Assembly (NCBI RefSeq): GCF_029433855.1
Contig: NZ_JAROAU010000003.1
Coordinates: 2,037,815-2,101,814 of the forward strand
Source: Candidatus Kosakonia sp. 282A-S69
GTDB taxonomy: Bacteria; Pseudomonadota; Gammaproteobacteria; Enterobacterales; Enterobacteriaceae
Direction: 5' to 3'
DNA length: 64,000 bases
The position numbers were made by a program, and so were the translations under genes. Each line of letters starts with the position of its first letter. The first letter of the stretch is position 1. Under the pieces are notes generated by a model, which did not search any database, was not told the DNA's origin, and worked only from the letters and a program-made list of their open reading frames with translations. Shown piece by piece: positions 33,391-42,215 of this stretch.

Positions 33391-33459
33391 GACGGACCTT
33401 TTAAGATTTTGCGAACCCAGCCTCTTCGATTAACTCGCTCGTTCGGCCAGAGGCTGAAT

Positions 33460-33942
33460 TTAGCTTTTTAGCGCAGCGATAATGGCGGCTTCCATCTTTT
33501 GCGGCGTGGTAAACGGCGCGAAACGCTTGATTGGTTTGCCGTCGCGGCCGATCAGGAACTTGGTGAAGTTCCACTTGATTCGCTCCCCCAGCACGCCAGG
33601 CAACGCCTTTTTCAGGTAACGAAACAGCGGATGAGCGGCGGCACCGTTGACCTCGGTTTTCTCAAACATCGGAAAGCTGACGCCGTAGTTAACGTGGCAG
33701 GTTTGCGCGATATCGTCCGCGCTGCCGGGCTCCTGTTTACCAAACTGGTTGCAGGGAAAACCGAGCACCACCAGCCCCTGGTCGGCGTATTTCTGGTAGA
33801 GACTCTCCAGGCCAGCGTATTGTGGCGTGAAGCCGCAATGGCTGGCGGTATTGACGACCAGTACCACCTTCCCCTCGTAGTCGGCCATCGAAAGAGGCTG
33901 CCCACCAAGGCTGGTGGCGGTAAGTTGATGAAAAGTGGCCAT
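33460..33942 (-). CDS. Glutathione peroxidase family protein (thioredoxin/glutathione-dependent)
   Basis: A 160-residue peroxidase of the BtuE type. The motifs are VNTASHCGFTPQYAGLESLY with the peroxidatic cysteine at about residue 36, GFPCNQFGKQEPG with the conserved glutamine, and KWNFTKFLIGRDG with tryptophan and asparagine. Cysteine replaces selenocysteine as usual in bacteria. It reduces peroxides and lipid hydroperoxides in the cytoplasm. ATG follows AGGATCC. E. coli BtuE is 183 residues; this is shorter, so it may be a paralogue rather than btuE itself. Confidence 0.93.
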   Translation of the reverse strand: MATFHQLTATSLGGQPLSMADYEGKVVLVVNTASHCGFTPQYAGLESLYQKYADQGLVVLGFPCNQFGKQEPGSADDIAQTCHVNYGVSFPMFEKTEVNGAAAHPLFRYLKKALPGVLGERIKWNFTKFLIGRDGKPIKRFAPFTTPQKMEAAIIAALKS

Positions 33943-34031
33943 ACTGGATCCTCTTAGCAGAACAGGTCGTCATTGCCGCTCAGCGCGTTACAACATCAGA
34001 TGTGTGGAGGCTCATCGTGGCAAAGTTGGCG

Positions 34032-34778
34032 CTAAAGCACAACAAAGGGCAGCGCTTCGCGGGTTGGGCCCTGGAAGTAAATATGGCTAATATGGCAACT
34101 CCGCGGTTGCGTCAGCACAAAACGAACCGTCTCCCAGACCGAACGCCCGTTCAGCAGCCCCTGCCCCATTCCCGGCTGGCTCCCGGCAAGCGCATCTAAT
34201 CCTGTCACGTCAAAATCCGGCGGATAGAGGCCGCTAACCCGAATATTTTCTTCACTGAGCTGCTGTGACAGTTTAGTGATAAACCCGCTCAGCCCATGTT
34301 TACTGGCGAAAAACGCCGGATGGGCAATAGAGTCTGTAAAATGCGGGATGGCGCATGAGGAGATGATGGCGACGATATCTGCGCTCTCTGAACGCCGGAG
34401 CCCTGGCAGCAGTGCCTGCGTCAGCAGAATCGACCCTGTCACGCCAGAGTTGATGGTAGTGATAATTTCTGTCGCAGGCTGCTCCTCTAAGGTGCCTGAC
34501 AACCACTGCGCAGCGTTGAGAATCAAAATATCGACCGGCTTGCCTGAGGCTAAAAGCGTGGCAGAAAAGTGCGAGAGGGTTTCGGGCTGGGCTAAATCAC
34601 ACAAATATCCTCTGGCGATGCCGCCCTCCGCTGTGATGATGCCGCAGGTTTTCTCAATGTCCTCGGCCCGCCGCGCGGAAAAATCGACCTCCACACCCTC
34701 GCGCGCCAGCCACACGCAGAGCGCCTGGCCAAACCCTCCGCCCCCGCCGGTAATAACCGCTCTTTTACCTTTCAGCAT
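34032..34778 (-). CDS. Short-chain dehydrogenase/reductase-like protein lacking catalytic tyrosine
   Basis: About 248 residues with a Rossmann fold. TGGGGGFGQALC binds NAD(P), LCDLAQPETLS and ILNAAQWL are the next conserved parts. The active site normally reads YxxxK; here the segment is HPAFFASKHGLSG, so the tyrosine is phenylalanine while lysine stays. The serine is in IISSCAIP. It may be inactive or use another chemistry. The start MLKGKRAVITGG is 6 bases after GAGGAG, better than the methionine two codons earlier. The substrate is unknown. Confidence 0.85.
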   Translation of the reverse strand: MLKGKRAVITGGGGGFGQALCVWLAREGVEVDFSARRAEDIEKTCGIITAEGGIARGYLCDLAQPETLSHFSATLLASGKPVDILILNAAQWLSGTLEEQPATEIITTINSGVTGSILLTQALLPGLRRSESADIVAIISSCAIPHFTDSIAHPAFFASKHGLSGFITKLSQQLSEENIRVSGLYPPDFDVTGLDALAGSQPGMGQGLLNGRSVWETVRFVLTQPRSCHISHIYFQGPTREALPFVVL

Positions 34779-34955
34779 CGTCATCTCCTCTTTTTAAACC
34801 GTCTCTGAGAAGGGAGATATACATGAGGCGGCAAAGTGACATCTTTCCGTTCGTGCCATTTCATCTTCACAAAAGCCAGCCAGATCCAGTGGGGTGAATT
34901 TCGTGCAAAGCGTGCTATGGTGCAGTTTCCCGACATCATTTTGGCAGGTGTGAGC

Positions 34956-35417
34956 GTGAGTACTTCGGCGATAGATGAATGGCGCAGGAATGATTTTCTG
35001 ATTAGCACAGACAAAGAAAAACTCGACATCCAGGCTGTGCACCGCTATTTGACGCGATCCAAATGGGCAAAAGGTATCGATCTGCAAACCGTCACCGTTT
35101 CAGTGGCAAACAGCCTTAACTTTGGCGTTTATCACCATGAAACCCAGATAGGCTTTGCGCGCCTGGTAACGGATCACGCGACTTTCGCTTACCTGTGTGA
35201 TGTCTATGTCCTGGAGGAGCACCAGGGCGAAGGGTTGGGAAGATGGCTTATGGAGTGCGTTCATTGTCACCCGGTAGTTGAAAAGCTTCGTACGATCGTG
35301 TTGTTCACAACCACCGCGCCCTGGCTTTATGAAAAGTTTGGCTATCAGCCGGTGAATCAGCAAAATTACACATGGTCCATCAGCCGGCCTGATATCTACA
35401 CCAAAAACCCAACTTGA
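34956..35417 (+). CDS. GNAT-family N-acetyltransferase (about 153 aa)
   Basis: The acetyl-CoA motif is YVLEEHQGEGLGRWLMECVH (Q/RxxGxG/A-like), preceded by IGFARLVTDHATFAYLCDVY and followed by VLFTTTAPWLYEKFGYQPVN. This subfamily begins with a YLTRSKWAKG segment, here at about residue 29. The start is unsure: GTG at 34956 has AGG upstream and gives the usual short leader; ATG at 34917 is another choice, and the open frame runs back to 34836. The acceptor substrate is unknown. Confidence 0.82.
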   Translation: MSTSAIDEWRRNDFLISTDKEKLDIQAVHRYLTRSKWAKGIDLQTVTVSVANSLNFGVYHHETQIGFARLVTDHATFAYLCDVYVLEEHQGEGLGRWLMECVHCHPVVEKLRTIVLFTTTAPWLYEKFGYQPVNQQNYTWSISRPDIYTKNPT

Positions 35418-35531
35418 TGACAATCACTTATGACACAACACGCGGGTGAACTGTCCTCTACAGCGTCCCTTTTCTCCCGGCGGGTGAAGCTGCTCAAGAA
35501 GCCGATACGCGTCGCAAAGTTGATCCTTTTT

Positions 35532-36923
35532 TCAGGCAGCGCTATGGGTGGGGAAATCAACGGTGACCACTAATCCCCCCTCCGCAGAGGTGCTCAAACC
35601 GACGCGGCTGTTGTGTTGCTGAGCCACCGCCCTGACAATAGAGAGCCCCAGCCCACTGCCGCTCTGCATCTGATGAGGGTCGCGGAAAAACCGGTCGAAC
35701 ACGCGCTCGCGCAGTGCAACGGGGATGCCGGGCCCGGCATCGGCAACGCGAAGCTGCGTGGTTCCCTCAGAGATTCGCACCGCAACCTCAACCCGCCCGC
35801 CCTCAGGGCTATATTTGATAGCATTTTCAATGAGGTTGTCGATAAGCGACATCAGGCGCTCCCTGACACCCTCGATCCAGAACTCATCATCCGCGTAAAA
35901 CTCCAGTTCAATGCGCCGCTCAGCCGCCAGCGGTGACAGCGCCGCCATGCGATCCTGAATGAGCGAAGTCAGCGGCACAGAGGCCATCACCGTGTCGATG
36001 CGCGCTTCGCTGTGCATCAGCAACAGCAACTGATTGACGAGACGGGCTGCACGGCTGTTGCTACGAATAATCCCTGCCAGCAACGCCTGCTGGCGCTCGC
36101 TGCTGACGTAGCCCTGCAACGCCTCAACATTGATGCGCATCGCTGCCAGCGGGGTGCGCAACTCGTGCGCGGCATCGGCAATAAACACCCGCTCCCTCTC
36201 CGTGCTTTCCCGCAATCGCGCCAGAAAGTCATTGATTGCATCCACCATCTGCCGAAGCTCTCGCTGCTTCGGCACGGCGTTTAAGGGAGAGAGATCCTCC
36301 GGCGTACGCGAAGCAATCTCGTTGACCACCCGGTTCCAGGGGCGCATGGCGATACGGATCGACAGCCAGGCGGGAAATAACAGAAACGGGATGCAGACCA
36401 GCAGCGGCAAGATGTAATAGCCACGCGAGTTGAGGTAGATAAAAAAGTTCCAGCTGCCGGCAGGCGTGACGAGCGTCACCTCCGTGTCGCCGTCCGCCGA
36501 TGTCAGGGTACGGCTCGTCCAGCTGCGCCCTGCGCTCTCGCTCTTCTGCAGCTTGCCAACGCGGCTGTTTGTCACCCCTGTTGGCGCGCCTTCCGAGGCG
36601 AAGATGATCGCATGATCCTTACGCACGATAAGGCTGATGGCGAGCGCCGGATCGTCACCGCCGCCATACCCCTCCCGCAGTGCCCGGCTGAAGGATTCCA
36701 GCACGGCGTTTCTCGCCTGCGGGCGATCGTCCATACGTTCAACCACGCTTAGCACGGTTTCGTAGGTCTCACTGCCTGTAAGGATCGGCGGGCTACGCAA
36801 GTCCTCCCACAAAATGAAGGTGAGAAAAAGGCACCACAGCAGCGTAAGCAGCAGCATCTGGGCAATGATGATCCGCCGTACCAGCGTCGGCGCTTTCAGG
36901 CTACGCCAGAAATGTCCCATCAC
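35532..36923 (-). CDS. Sensor histidine kinase of a two-component system
   Basis: A 463-residue membrane kinase of the QseC/TctE-like group. Two membrane segments (about 15-40 and 165-190) enclose a periplasmic sensor. HAMP, then the H-box FIADAAHELRTPLAAMRINV (phospho-histidine near residue 255), N-box LIDNLIENAIKYSPEGGRVE, and the G-boxes VADAGPGIP and GSGLGLSIVRAVA are all intact. Its start overlaps the end of the response regulator gene by four bases, so they are one operon. Together they probably control the divergent MipA-type outer-membrane protein gene. Confidence 0.94.
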   Translation of the reverse strand: MMGHFWRSLKAPTLVRRIIIAQMLLLTLLWCLFLTFILWEDLRSPPILTGSETYETVLSVVERMDDRPQARNAVLESFSRALREGYGGGDDPALAISLIVRKDHAIIFASEGAPTGVTNSRVGKLQKSESAGRSWTSRTLTSADGDTEVTLVTPAGSWNFFIYLNSRGYYILPLLVCIPFLLFPAWLSIRIAMRPWNRVVNEIASRTPEDLSPLNAVPKQRELRQMVDAINDFLARLRESTERERVFIADAAHELRTPLAAMRINVEALQGYVSSERQQALLAGIIRSNSRAARLVNQLLLLMHSEARIDTVMASVPLTSLIQDRMAALSPLAAERRIELEFYADDEFWIEGVRERLMSLIDNLIENAIKYSPEGGRVEVAVRISEGTTQLRVADAGPGIPVALRERVFDRFFRDPHQMQSGSGLGLSIVRAVAQQHNSRVGLSTSAEGGLVVTVDFPTHSAA

Positions 36924-37597
36924 CCTTCCCTCTTCTCGATCGGCACGGTATCAATGACATACCCCACGCCGCGCACCGTACGCACATAACCTTCGCCAAT
37001 TTTGCGCCGCAGATTGCCCATATGCACATCGAGGGTGTTGCTCATATTCTCTTTTGCGCCGAAGACCCGCTCTTCCAGAAAGCGGCGCGTCACCACGCGA
37101 TCGGGACGCAGCAGTAACGTCTCAAGCAGCGCATATTCGCTTGCCGTCAACTCAATCGTCCGCGCGCTCACCGTCACGCGCCGCGTCGGCACATGAAGTG
37201 ACAACCCACGAATGTCGATCACCTCGTTTTCAAAACCGTAACTGCGGCGCGCAAGGGCTCTCACCCGCGCCAACAGTTCGGCGAGCACAAAGGGTTTGAC
37301 AAGATAGTCGTCGGCTCCGGCGTCCAGCCCGCCCAGGCGATCCTGCAGCGTACCTCGCGCGGTCAGAATGATGACCGGGATCCTGTTGAGCCGCTGGCGC
37401 AAACAGGCCATCAGGCTCATGCCATCGCCGTCGGGCAGCCCGAGATCGAGCAACACCAGCTCAGGCACGCAGAGATCGAGCTGATGCAGCGCATCCGCTT
37501 TGCGGCGAACCCATATGACCTCTAACCCCTGATCGGCCAGCGCAATACGTACGCCGTTGCCGAGATCGAGGTCATCTTCGATAAGTAAAATTTTCAC
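36920..37597 (-). CDS. OmpR/PhoB-family response regulator
   Basis: A 225-residue regulator. Receiver domain: acidic pair EDD at residues 7-9, phospho-aspartate in LVLLDLGLPDGDG (about 51), threonine in ILTAR, and lysine in YLVKPF. The winged-helix output domain has ELTASEYALLETLLLRPDRV and VDVHMGNLRRKIGEG-like recognition, ending VRTVRGVGYVID. It precedes the kinase gene in the operon. The promoter faces mipA with a 185-base gap that contains spaced repeats fitting its binding site. Confidence 0.95.
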   Translation of the reverse strand: MKILLIEDDLDLGNGVRIALADQGLEVIWVRRKADALHQLDLCVPELVLLDLGLPDGDGMSLMACLRQRLNRIPVIILTARGTLQDRLGGLDAGADDYLVKPFVLAELLARVRALARRSYGFENEVIDIRGLSLHVPTRRVTVSARTIELTASEYALLETLLLRPDRVVTRRFLEERVFGAKENMSNTLDVHMGNLRRKIGEGYVRTVRGVGYVIDTVPIEKREG

Positions 37598-37621
37598 AAT
37601 CGTTACGTTACCAGGCGTGAA

Positions 37622-37701
37622 TGAAGAACATCTGAAGAAAAAGCGGCGAGCTGGAAATTTATCAGCTTTGCGTCACCGTTACGCGCTTCAGGCTTTCTTC
37701 A
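37622..37701. promoter_or_regulatory. Paired direct repeats between the two-component genes and mipA-like gene
   Basis: Two copies of TGAAGAA stand 11 bases apart (37622-37628 and 37633-37639), one helical turn, as OmpR-type regulators need. About 50 bases on lie the mirror-image sites CGCTTCA (37684-37690, 5 of 7) and TTCTTCA (37695-37701), also 11 apart. The symmetry suggests a regulator site for each divergent promoter. Confidence 0.5.
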
Positions 37702-37782
37702 TTTTCGGCTCATGAGAACTTTAGGGTCGGTGTTCACACTAGGGGTGACTCGTAATCAGATGACTCCATAAGGACTTATTTA

Positions 37783-38619
37783 ATGAGAAACACCGAACTG
37801 CGTCGTAAGCTCCGCCCCTCATTTCCGGCAAGCCCGCTGAAAAAAATCGTGCCCGGCGCGCTGCTGGCGTTGCTCGCGACCCCAACACTGGCGGCAGAAC
37901 CGCCACAGGGTACCACCTTAACCGTAGGAGGCGGCGTGGATGTCGCACCGCGCTATTCAGGCTCCGGTGAAAATCGCGTCTCAACGGCGCTTTTGCTCGA
38001 TTACTCAATGCGTAATGGCTTCTTCGCCAGCTCTACGCGCGGGCTCGGTTATGGCAACAGCCTTGGCGATCTCGACTACAGCGCGGCGCTGAGCTACCGC
38101 ACTGGTCGTAAGGATCATGATGTGGACAGCGATGCCATGAGCGACGGCAGCGACCACTTACGCGGGATGGGCAATGTAAAAGGCTCGGCGCTTGGCGTTG
38201 TGGGTCTCGGGTATAAGTTGACCAACTGGCTGAGTGCGCAACTGCAGGCAGACGTGCCCCTTTCCCGGCGCGACAATGGCGCGGCGCTGCATTTCGGTAT
38301 CGTCAGCCCGTTTTATCACTCGCCGAAAAATAGCGTGACGATGGCGCTGACCAGCAGTTGGGGGACAGATGACTATATGCAGACATACTACGGGGTGAGC
38401 GCCACGCAGTCGGCCGCATCGGGGTTTAAACCCTATAACGCAGGTTCGGGAATCTATGCTTATTCACTGAATCTTAACTGGACGCACAACATCAGCGACC
38501 GCTGGAGCGTCATCGCCGATGCGGGCTATACGCAGCTGACGGGAGATGCACGTAACAGCCCCATCGTGCAACGCAAAGCCTCCCCCACCGGGAGCCTGAA
38601 AGTGACCTATCGCTTCTGA
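37783..38619 (+). CDS. MipA/OmpV-family outer-membrane protein
   Basis: A 278-residue beta-barrel protein. The N-terminal 40 residues hold an export signal (LKKIVPGALLALLATPTLAA, cut before EPPQG); the extra positive leader MRNTELRRKLRPSF before it is unusual, and a start nearer to the signal is possible. The barrel begins TLTVGGGVDVAPRYSGSGEN and ends with a terminal phenylalanine (LKVTYRF), the BAM recognition signal. MipA proteins are scaffold or porin-like factors in the outer membrane. It is divergent from a two-component operon, a common pairing for this family. Confidence 0.9.
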   Translation: MRNTELRRKLRPSFPASPLKKIVPGALLALLATPTLAAEPPQGTTLTVGGGVDVAPRYSGSGENRVSTALLLDYSMRNGFFASSTRGLGYGNSLGDLDYSAALSYRTGRKDHDVDSDAMSDGSDHLRGMGNVKGSALGVVGLGYKLTNWLSAQLQADVPLSRRDNGAALHFGIVSPFYHSPKNSVTMALTSSWGTDDYMQTYYGVSATQSAASGFKPYNAGSGIYAYSLNLNWTHNISDRWSVIADAGYTQLTGDARNSPIVQRKASPTGSLKVTYRF

Positions 38620-38703
38620 TGCGTATTCCCCCGGCGGTTTGCGCTTGACTGCCTCACAGGTAGAGAGATTCGATCCGCCGGGCTTGCGCTAAACGGGCTG
38701 GGT

Positions 38704-39591
38704 TCAGCCGGTTAGCCTGGCGGCAACCTCTGTTGCCACTTCAGTAAAGGCGCGCGCAGAGAAGCTTTGATAACCCTCCCTTCGCCGCATTAAAACAGCC
38801 GTACGCTGCAGACGCTCAGGTTCAAGCGCAATGGCAACCAGATCATCCTGGGCAAATGCCGTCTTCGCAGGCAATAAGGTTGATAGCGGCGTCCAGCGGA
38901 CAATCTCAATCACCGCACCAAGGGCGTTGGCCTCCATCAGCACCTGCGGGGTGATGTGATGCTTGCGAAAGTAATGATCGATCTGCTCGCGGGTCGCGAA
39001 CTCCGTACTGAGTAAAACAAGGGGCTCCTCGCCAAGCCTCTGCAACTCCACTTTTGTCTCTTTCGACAGTGGGTGTCTGGGGCTGACGACCAGCGCAAGC
39101 GTCTCATCCAGCAACGGGACCGATTCGATATCGACACTGCTCACCTGCGCAAAAGCGATGCCCACGTCCAGCTCCCCGGCCAGAAGCAGCTCCTCGATAT
39201 GCTCCTGGGAGATCTCCTGCACGCTGAGAGTAATTTTTGGATAGCGAGCGTGAAAGGCTTCAACCAGCGGCCCCAGAAGATAGGTGGTAAAGGTTGGCGT
39301 CACCGCCACGCGGAGCGATCCGCGGCTGAGATTGCTTACGTCATGAATAGCGCGGGTGGCTTCACGCAGCTCCTGGGAAGCACGACGGGCATATTGCAGA
39401 TAGATCCTGCCGGTGTCCGTCAGACGCGTGGTGCGCCCCGAACGATCAAACAGCTGAGCGCCCAGGCTCTCCTCCAGCAACCTGACCTGCTGCGAAAGTG
39501 CAGGCTGAGATACGTGCAGCTCCGCTGCCGCTTTCGTAAAGCTGAGGTGTTCTGCGACTGCAAGAAAATAGTGAATATGCCGGGCGAGCAT
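38704..39591 (-). CDS. cynR: LysR-type cyanate regulator CynR
   Basis: A 295-residue LysR activator very similar to E. coli Cyn[56 protein letters not shown] and IAVTPTFT-like effector-domain start ([20 protein letters not shown]). It activates the divergent cynTS genes when cyanate binds. The start [12 protein letters not shown] aligns with E. coli MLSRHINYF; the earlier methionines MERM would overlap the palindromic site upstream. Confidence 0.94.
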   Translation of the reverse strand: MLARHIHYFLAVAEHLSFTKAAAELHVSQPALSQQVRLLEESLGAQLFDRSGRTTRLTDTGRIYLQYARRASQELREATRAIHDVSNLSRGSLRVAVTPTFTTYLLGPLVEAFHARYPKITLSVQEISQEHIEELLLAGELDVGIAFAQVSSVDIESVPLLDETLALVVSPRHPLSKETKVELQRLGEEPLVLLSTEFATREQIDHYFRKHHITPQVLMEANALGAVIEIVRWTPLSTLLPAKTAFAQDDLVAIALEPERLQRTAVLMRRREGYQSFSARAFTEVATEVAARLTG

Positions 39592-39601
39592 CATCCTCTC
39601 C

Positions 39602-39616
39602 ATTAGATTATCTAAT
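39602..39616. promoter_or_regulatory. Palindromic site in the cynR-cynT control region
   Basis: ATTAGAT-T-ATCTAAT is a perfect 15-base dyad, of the T-N11-A form that LysR proteins bind, 10 bases upstream of cynR. A candidate CynR site for both self-control and cynTS activation. Confidence 0.6.
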
Positions 39617-39699
39617 AGACCTAATAATAAATGAGACTTTTACCTTATACAACGCGCGGCTTACTCTCTGCTCACACCCAGTGACAGTGAGAGAGCATG

Positions 39700-40353
39700 A
39701 TGAAAGAGATCATCGACGGTTTTTTGAAATTCCAGAAGGAGGCTTTTCCCGATCGCGTCACGCTGTTTCGGGATCTCGCCACCCAGCAGAGCCCGAGGGC
39801 GCTCTTTATTTCCTGTTCTGACAGCCGGCTGGTGCCGGAGCTGGTGACGCAGCGCGAACCCGGCGATCTGTTTGTGATCCGCAACGCCGGCAACATTGTG
39901 CCGTCGTATGGCCCCGAGCCGGGCGGTGTTACCGCCTCCGTGGAGTACGCCGTTTCCGCCCTCCGGGTCGCCGATATTGTGATCTGCGGTCACTCCGACT
40001 GCGGCGCGATGACGGCAATTGCCACCTGTCAGTGTCTGGACCATATGCCCGCCGTCGCCAGCTGGCTGCGATACGCTGATTCAGCAAAAGTGGTGAATGA
40101 GTCCAGGCCGCATACGGATCGGCCCGCAAAAGTCGCGGCGATGGTGCGTGAAAATGTGATTGCCCAGTTGGCCAATATTCAGACGCACCCCTCTGTGCGC
40201 CTCGCCCTTGACGAGGGTCGCGTCACGCTGCATGGCTGGGTATATGACATCGGCAGCGGAGGCATTGAGGCCTTCAATGGCCGGACATTCGTCTCCCTTG
40301 CGGAGAACCCGGATGTTCATGCCGTTTCCCAACACCGCAGGCATGTTGCCTGA
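39700..40353 (+). CDS. cynT: Carbonic anhydrase CynT
   Basis: A 217-residue beta-class carbonic anhydrase that supplies bicarbonate to cyanase. The zinc ligands are in [11 protein letters not shown] (Cys, Asp) and [10 protein letters not shown] (His, Cys), and the flanking [20 protein letters not shown] is unchanged from E. coli. The last 25 residues differ more ([20 protein letters not shown]), but the length is normal. The second methionine ([11 protein letters not shown]) matches the E. coli start and has GAGAG 5 bases before it. It precedes cynS by 27 bases. Confidence 0.95.
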   Translation: MKEIIDGFLKFQKEAFPDRVTLFRDLATQQSPRALFISCSDSRLVPELVTQREPGDLFVIRNAGNIVPSYGPEPGGVTASVEYAVSALRVADIVICGHSDCGAMTAIATCQCLDHMPAVASWLRYADSAKVVNESRPHTDRPAKVAAMVRENVIAQLANIQTHPSVRLALDEGRVTLHGWVYDIGSGGIEAFNGRTFVSLAENPDVHAVSQHRRHVA

Positions 40354-40380
40354 AACACCTATCAACCAGGAGATAAAATT

Positions 40381-40851
40381 ATGATCCAGACTCAAGTTAC
40401 CCAGCGTGCCCGCCAGTTACTTACTGAAACGATCATTTTGGCGAAGGCACGCAAAAACCTCTCCTATGCGGAGATTGTGGACGGCACAGGGCTGTCCGAA
40501 GCGTTTGTCGTTGCCGCATTGCTTGGCCAACACCCTCTCCCGGAGAGTGCCGCACGCGTCGTTGGCGAGAAACTCGATCTGAATGCTGATGAGATTGCGT
40601 TACTACAGACGGTGCCGGTTCGCGGAAGCTTTGGGGGTGCCGTACCAGGCGATCCGACCCTCTACCGTTTTTACGAAATGATGTCGGTCTACGGGCCGAC
40701 CCTGAAGGCTCTGGTTCATGAGAAATTTGGCGATGGCGTGATTAGCGCCATCAACTTCAGGCTGGATATCAAAAAGGTCGACGATCCGGACGGCGGCCAT
40801 CGCGCCGTGATCACGCTGGATGGGAAGTACCTTCCTACCAAACCCTTCTGA
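40381..40851 (+). CDS. cynS: Cyanate hydratase (cyanase) CynS
   Basis: A 156-residue enzyme that turns cyanate and bicarbonate into ammonia and carbon dioxide; it works as a decamer in the cytoplasm. N-terminal helical domain [21 protein letters not shown]-terminal active-site domain with [20 protein letters not shown] (catalytic Arg96 and Glu99) and [17 protein letters not shown] (Ser122). Identity to E. coli CynS is high. CynX, the third gene in E. coli, is missing after it; the next gene is on the other strand. Confidence 0.97.
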   Translation: MIQTQVTQRARQLLTETIILAKARKNLSYAEIVDGTGLSEAFVVAALLGQHPLPESAARVVGEKLDLNADEIALLQTVPVRGSFGGAVPGDPTLYRFYEMMSVYGPTLKALVHEKFGDGVISAINFRLDIKKVDDPDGGHRAVITLDGKYLPTKPF

Positions 40852-40926
40852 TCCCTCAGGCCTGGCGCCTGAGCGGCGTCTTCCCGCAGATAATGGATGG
40901 GCATCCGGTGAAGGATGCCCGTCCAT

Positions 40927-41403
40927 TTACAGACCCAGCGCGGATAATCCCGGATGATCATCCGGACGACGCCCCAGCGGCCAGTGGAACTTGCGCTCGC
41001 TCTCTTTGATCGGCATATCATTGATACAGGCGTAGCGATGGTGCATTAGCCCGTCTTCCCCAAACTCCCAGTTTTCATTGCCGTAAGAGCGGAACCAGTT
41101 CCCGGCGTCATCGCGCCACTCATAGGCATAGCGAACAGCGATGCGATCGCCATCAAATGCCCACAGCTCCTTGATAAGACGGTACTCCAGCTCTTTTTTC
41201 CACTTACGCTCGAGGAAGGCCCTCGCCTCTTCACGGTTATTGGCAAACTCCGCACGGTTGCGCCATTTGGTGTCCAGCGAGTAAGCAAGCGACACTTTTT
41301 CGGCATCGCGGGTGTTCCAGCCATCTTCCGCAAGCCTGACTTTCTCAAGGGCTGACTCGCGGGTGAACGGCGGCAGTGGCGGGCGGATGGGTGAATCGGA
41401 CAT
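40927..41403 (-). CDS. DUF1348 family NTF2-like protein
   Basis: A 158-residue protein of the DUF1348 (nuclear transport factor 2-like) family: [53 protein letters not shown] and [20 protein letters not shown] are the family's characteristic parts. The function is unknown. It lies 58 bases after the TetR gene on the same strand, most likely in one operon under that repressor. Confidence 0.9.
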   Translation of the reverse strand: MSDSPIRPPLPPFTRESALEKVRLAEDGWNTRDAEKVSLAYSLDTKWRNRAEFANNREEARAFLERKWKKELEYRLIKELWAFDGDRIAVRYAYEWRDDAGNWFRSYGNENWEFGEDGLMHHRYACINDMPIKESERKFHWPLGRRPDDHPGLSALGL

Positions 41404-41461
41404 GGTGGTGCCTCCAGGATAGGTGGATACGTGAGTGTGGCTTTTGGAGCACAGATCCTGG

Positions 41462-42028
41462 CTACGGGATCTGTTTCAGTAATAGCTGAGCGACCTCTTT
41501 TGCCTCATCGGCGGCGCGGTAGTCACCCATCACGCGCGACATGGTGATGGCGCCTTCAATCAGTATCAGTAACTGCCTCGCCAGCGGTAATGCCTGCTCC
41601 CTGTTTAACGCCCCGGTAAGCTCAAGCAGGTAGTCGAGCAGTTTCTGTTTGTGCAGCCTGGCGATGTGACGAACCGGATCGTCCGGGTCCCCCACTTCGC
41701 CCGCCGTGTTGATAAATGCGCAACCGCGATAGCCTTCCGACTCAAACCAGCTTTTCAGCACGGTAAAGATATTGAGGATGCGCTCGCGCGGCGTCTGTGC
41801 TTTGTTGCACTCGCGCCTGAACCACGCCATCCAGCGTACATCACGCGCATTAAGCGCCGCGGCAGCCACCTCATCCTTATTGGTGAAATGGTGATAGATA
41901 CTTTTTCGCGCCACGCCTGACCTCTTCACCAGTAGCGCCATCCCGGTGGCATGAATACCGTTCTGATAGATAAGCTCTTCAGCGGTGGCGAGAATTTTTT
42001 CTCGGGTATTGGGTATGTTTTTGTTCAT
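41462..42028 (-). CDS. TetR-family repressor
   Basis: A 188-residue repressor. The N-terminal helix-turn-helix region reads [20 protein letters not shown], then [20 protein letters not shown]; the rest is a helical ligand domain with a cysteine in [13 protein letters not shown], of a type related to NemR/AcuR-like regulators. The start [13 protein letters not shown] is used; the longer frame to 42064 would run over the operator. It should control itself and the DUF1348 gene through the palindrome just upstream. Confidence 0.92.
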   Translation of the reverse strand: MNKNIPNTREKILATAEELIYQNGIHATGMALLVKRSGVARKSIYHHFTNKDEVAAAALNARDVRWMAWFRRECNKAQTPRERILNIFTVLKSWFESEGYRGCAFINTAGEVGDPDDPVRHIARLHKQKLLDYLLELTGALNREQALPLARQLLILIEGAITMSRVMGDYRAADEAKEVAQLLLKQIP

Positions 42029-42036
42029 GGGTTGAT

Positions 42037-42056
42037 GGTAGAACGATCGTTCTACC
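42037..42056. promoter_or_regulatory. 20-bp perfect palindrome, TetR operator
   Basis: GGTAGAACGATCGTTCTACC is a perfect 20-base palindrome 8 bases upstream of the repressor start codon, the classical place and form of a TetR-family auto-operator. Confidence 0.85.
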
Positions 42057-42180
42057 TCGGTCAAGCGATGACTTTGACTTTTTTTTGCTTAATGCGGAGG
42101 GAGATCGAGAAAAGACTTTTAGATCAAAGGTAAAGAGGCGGGCATCGCTGGAGAGCACAAGTAACAGAGGCAAGCGAGAA

Positions 42181-42207
42181 AAAAGCCGACCCTGTAGAGT
42201 CGGCTTT
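42181..42207 (-). terminator. Intrinsic terminator of the minus-strand chemoreceptor gene
   Basis: On the minus strand AAAGCCGAC/GTCGGCTTT form a 9-bp stem with an 8-base loop, followed by T residues, 9 bases after the chemoreceptor stop codon. Confidence 0.85.
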
Positions 42208-42215
42208 CGTTTCGA

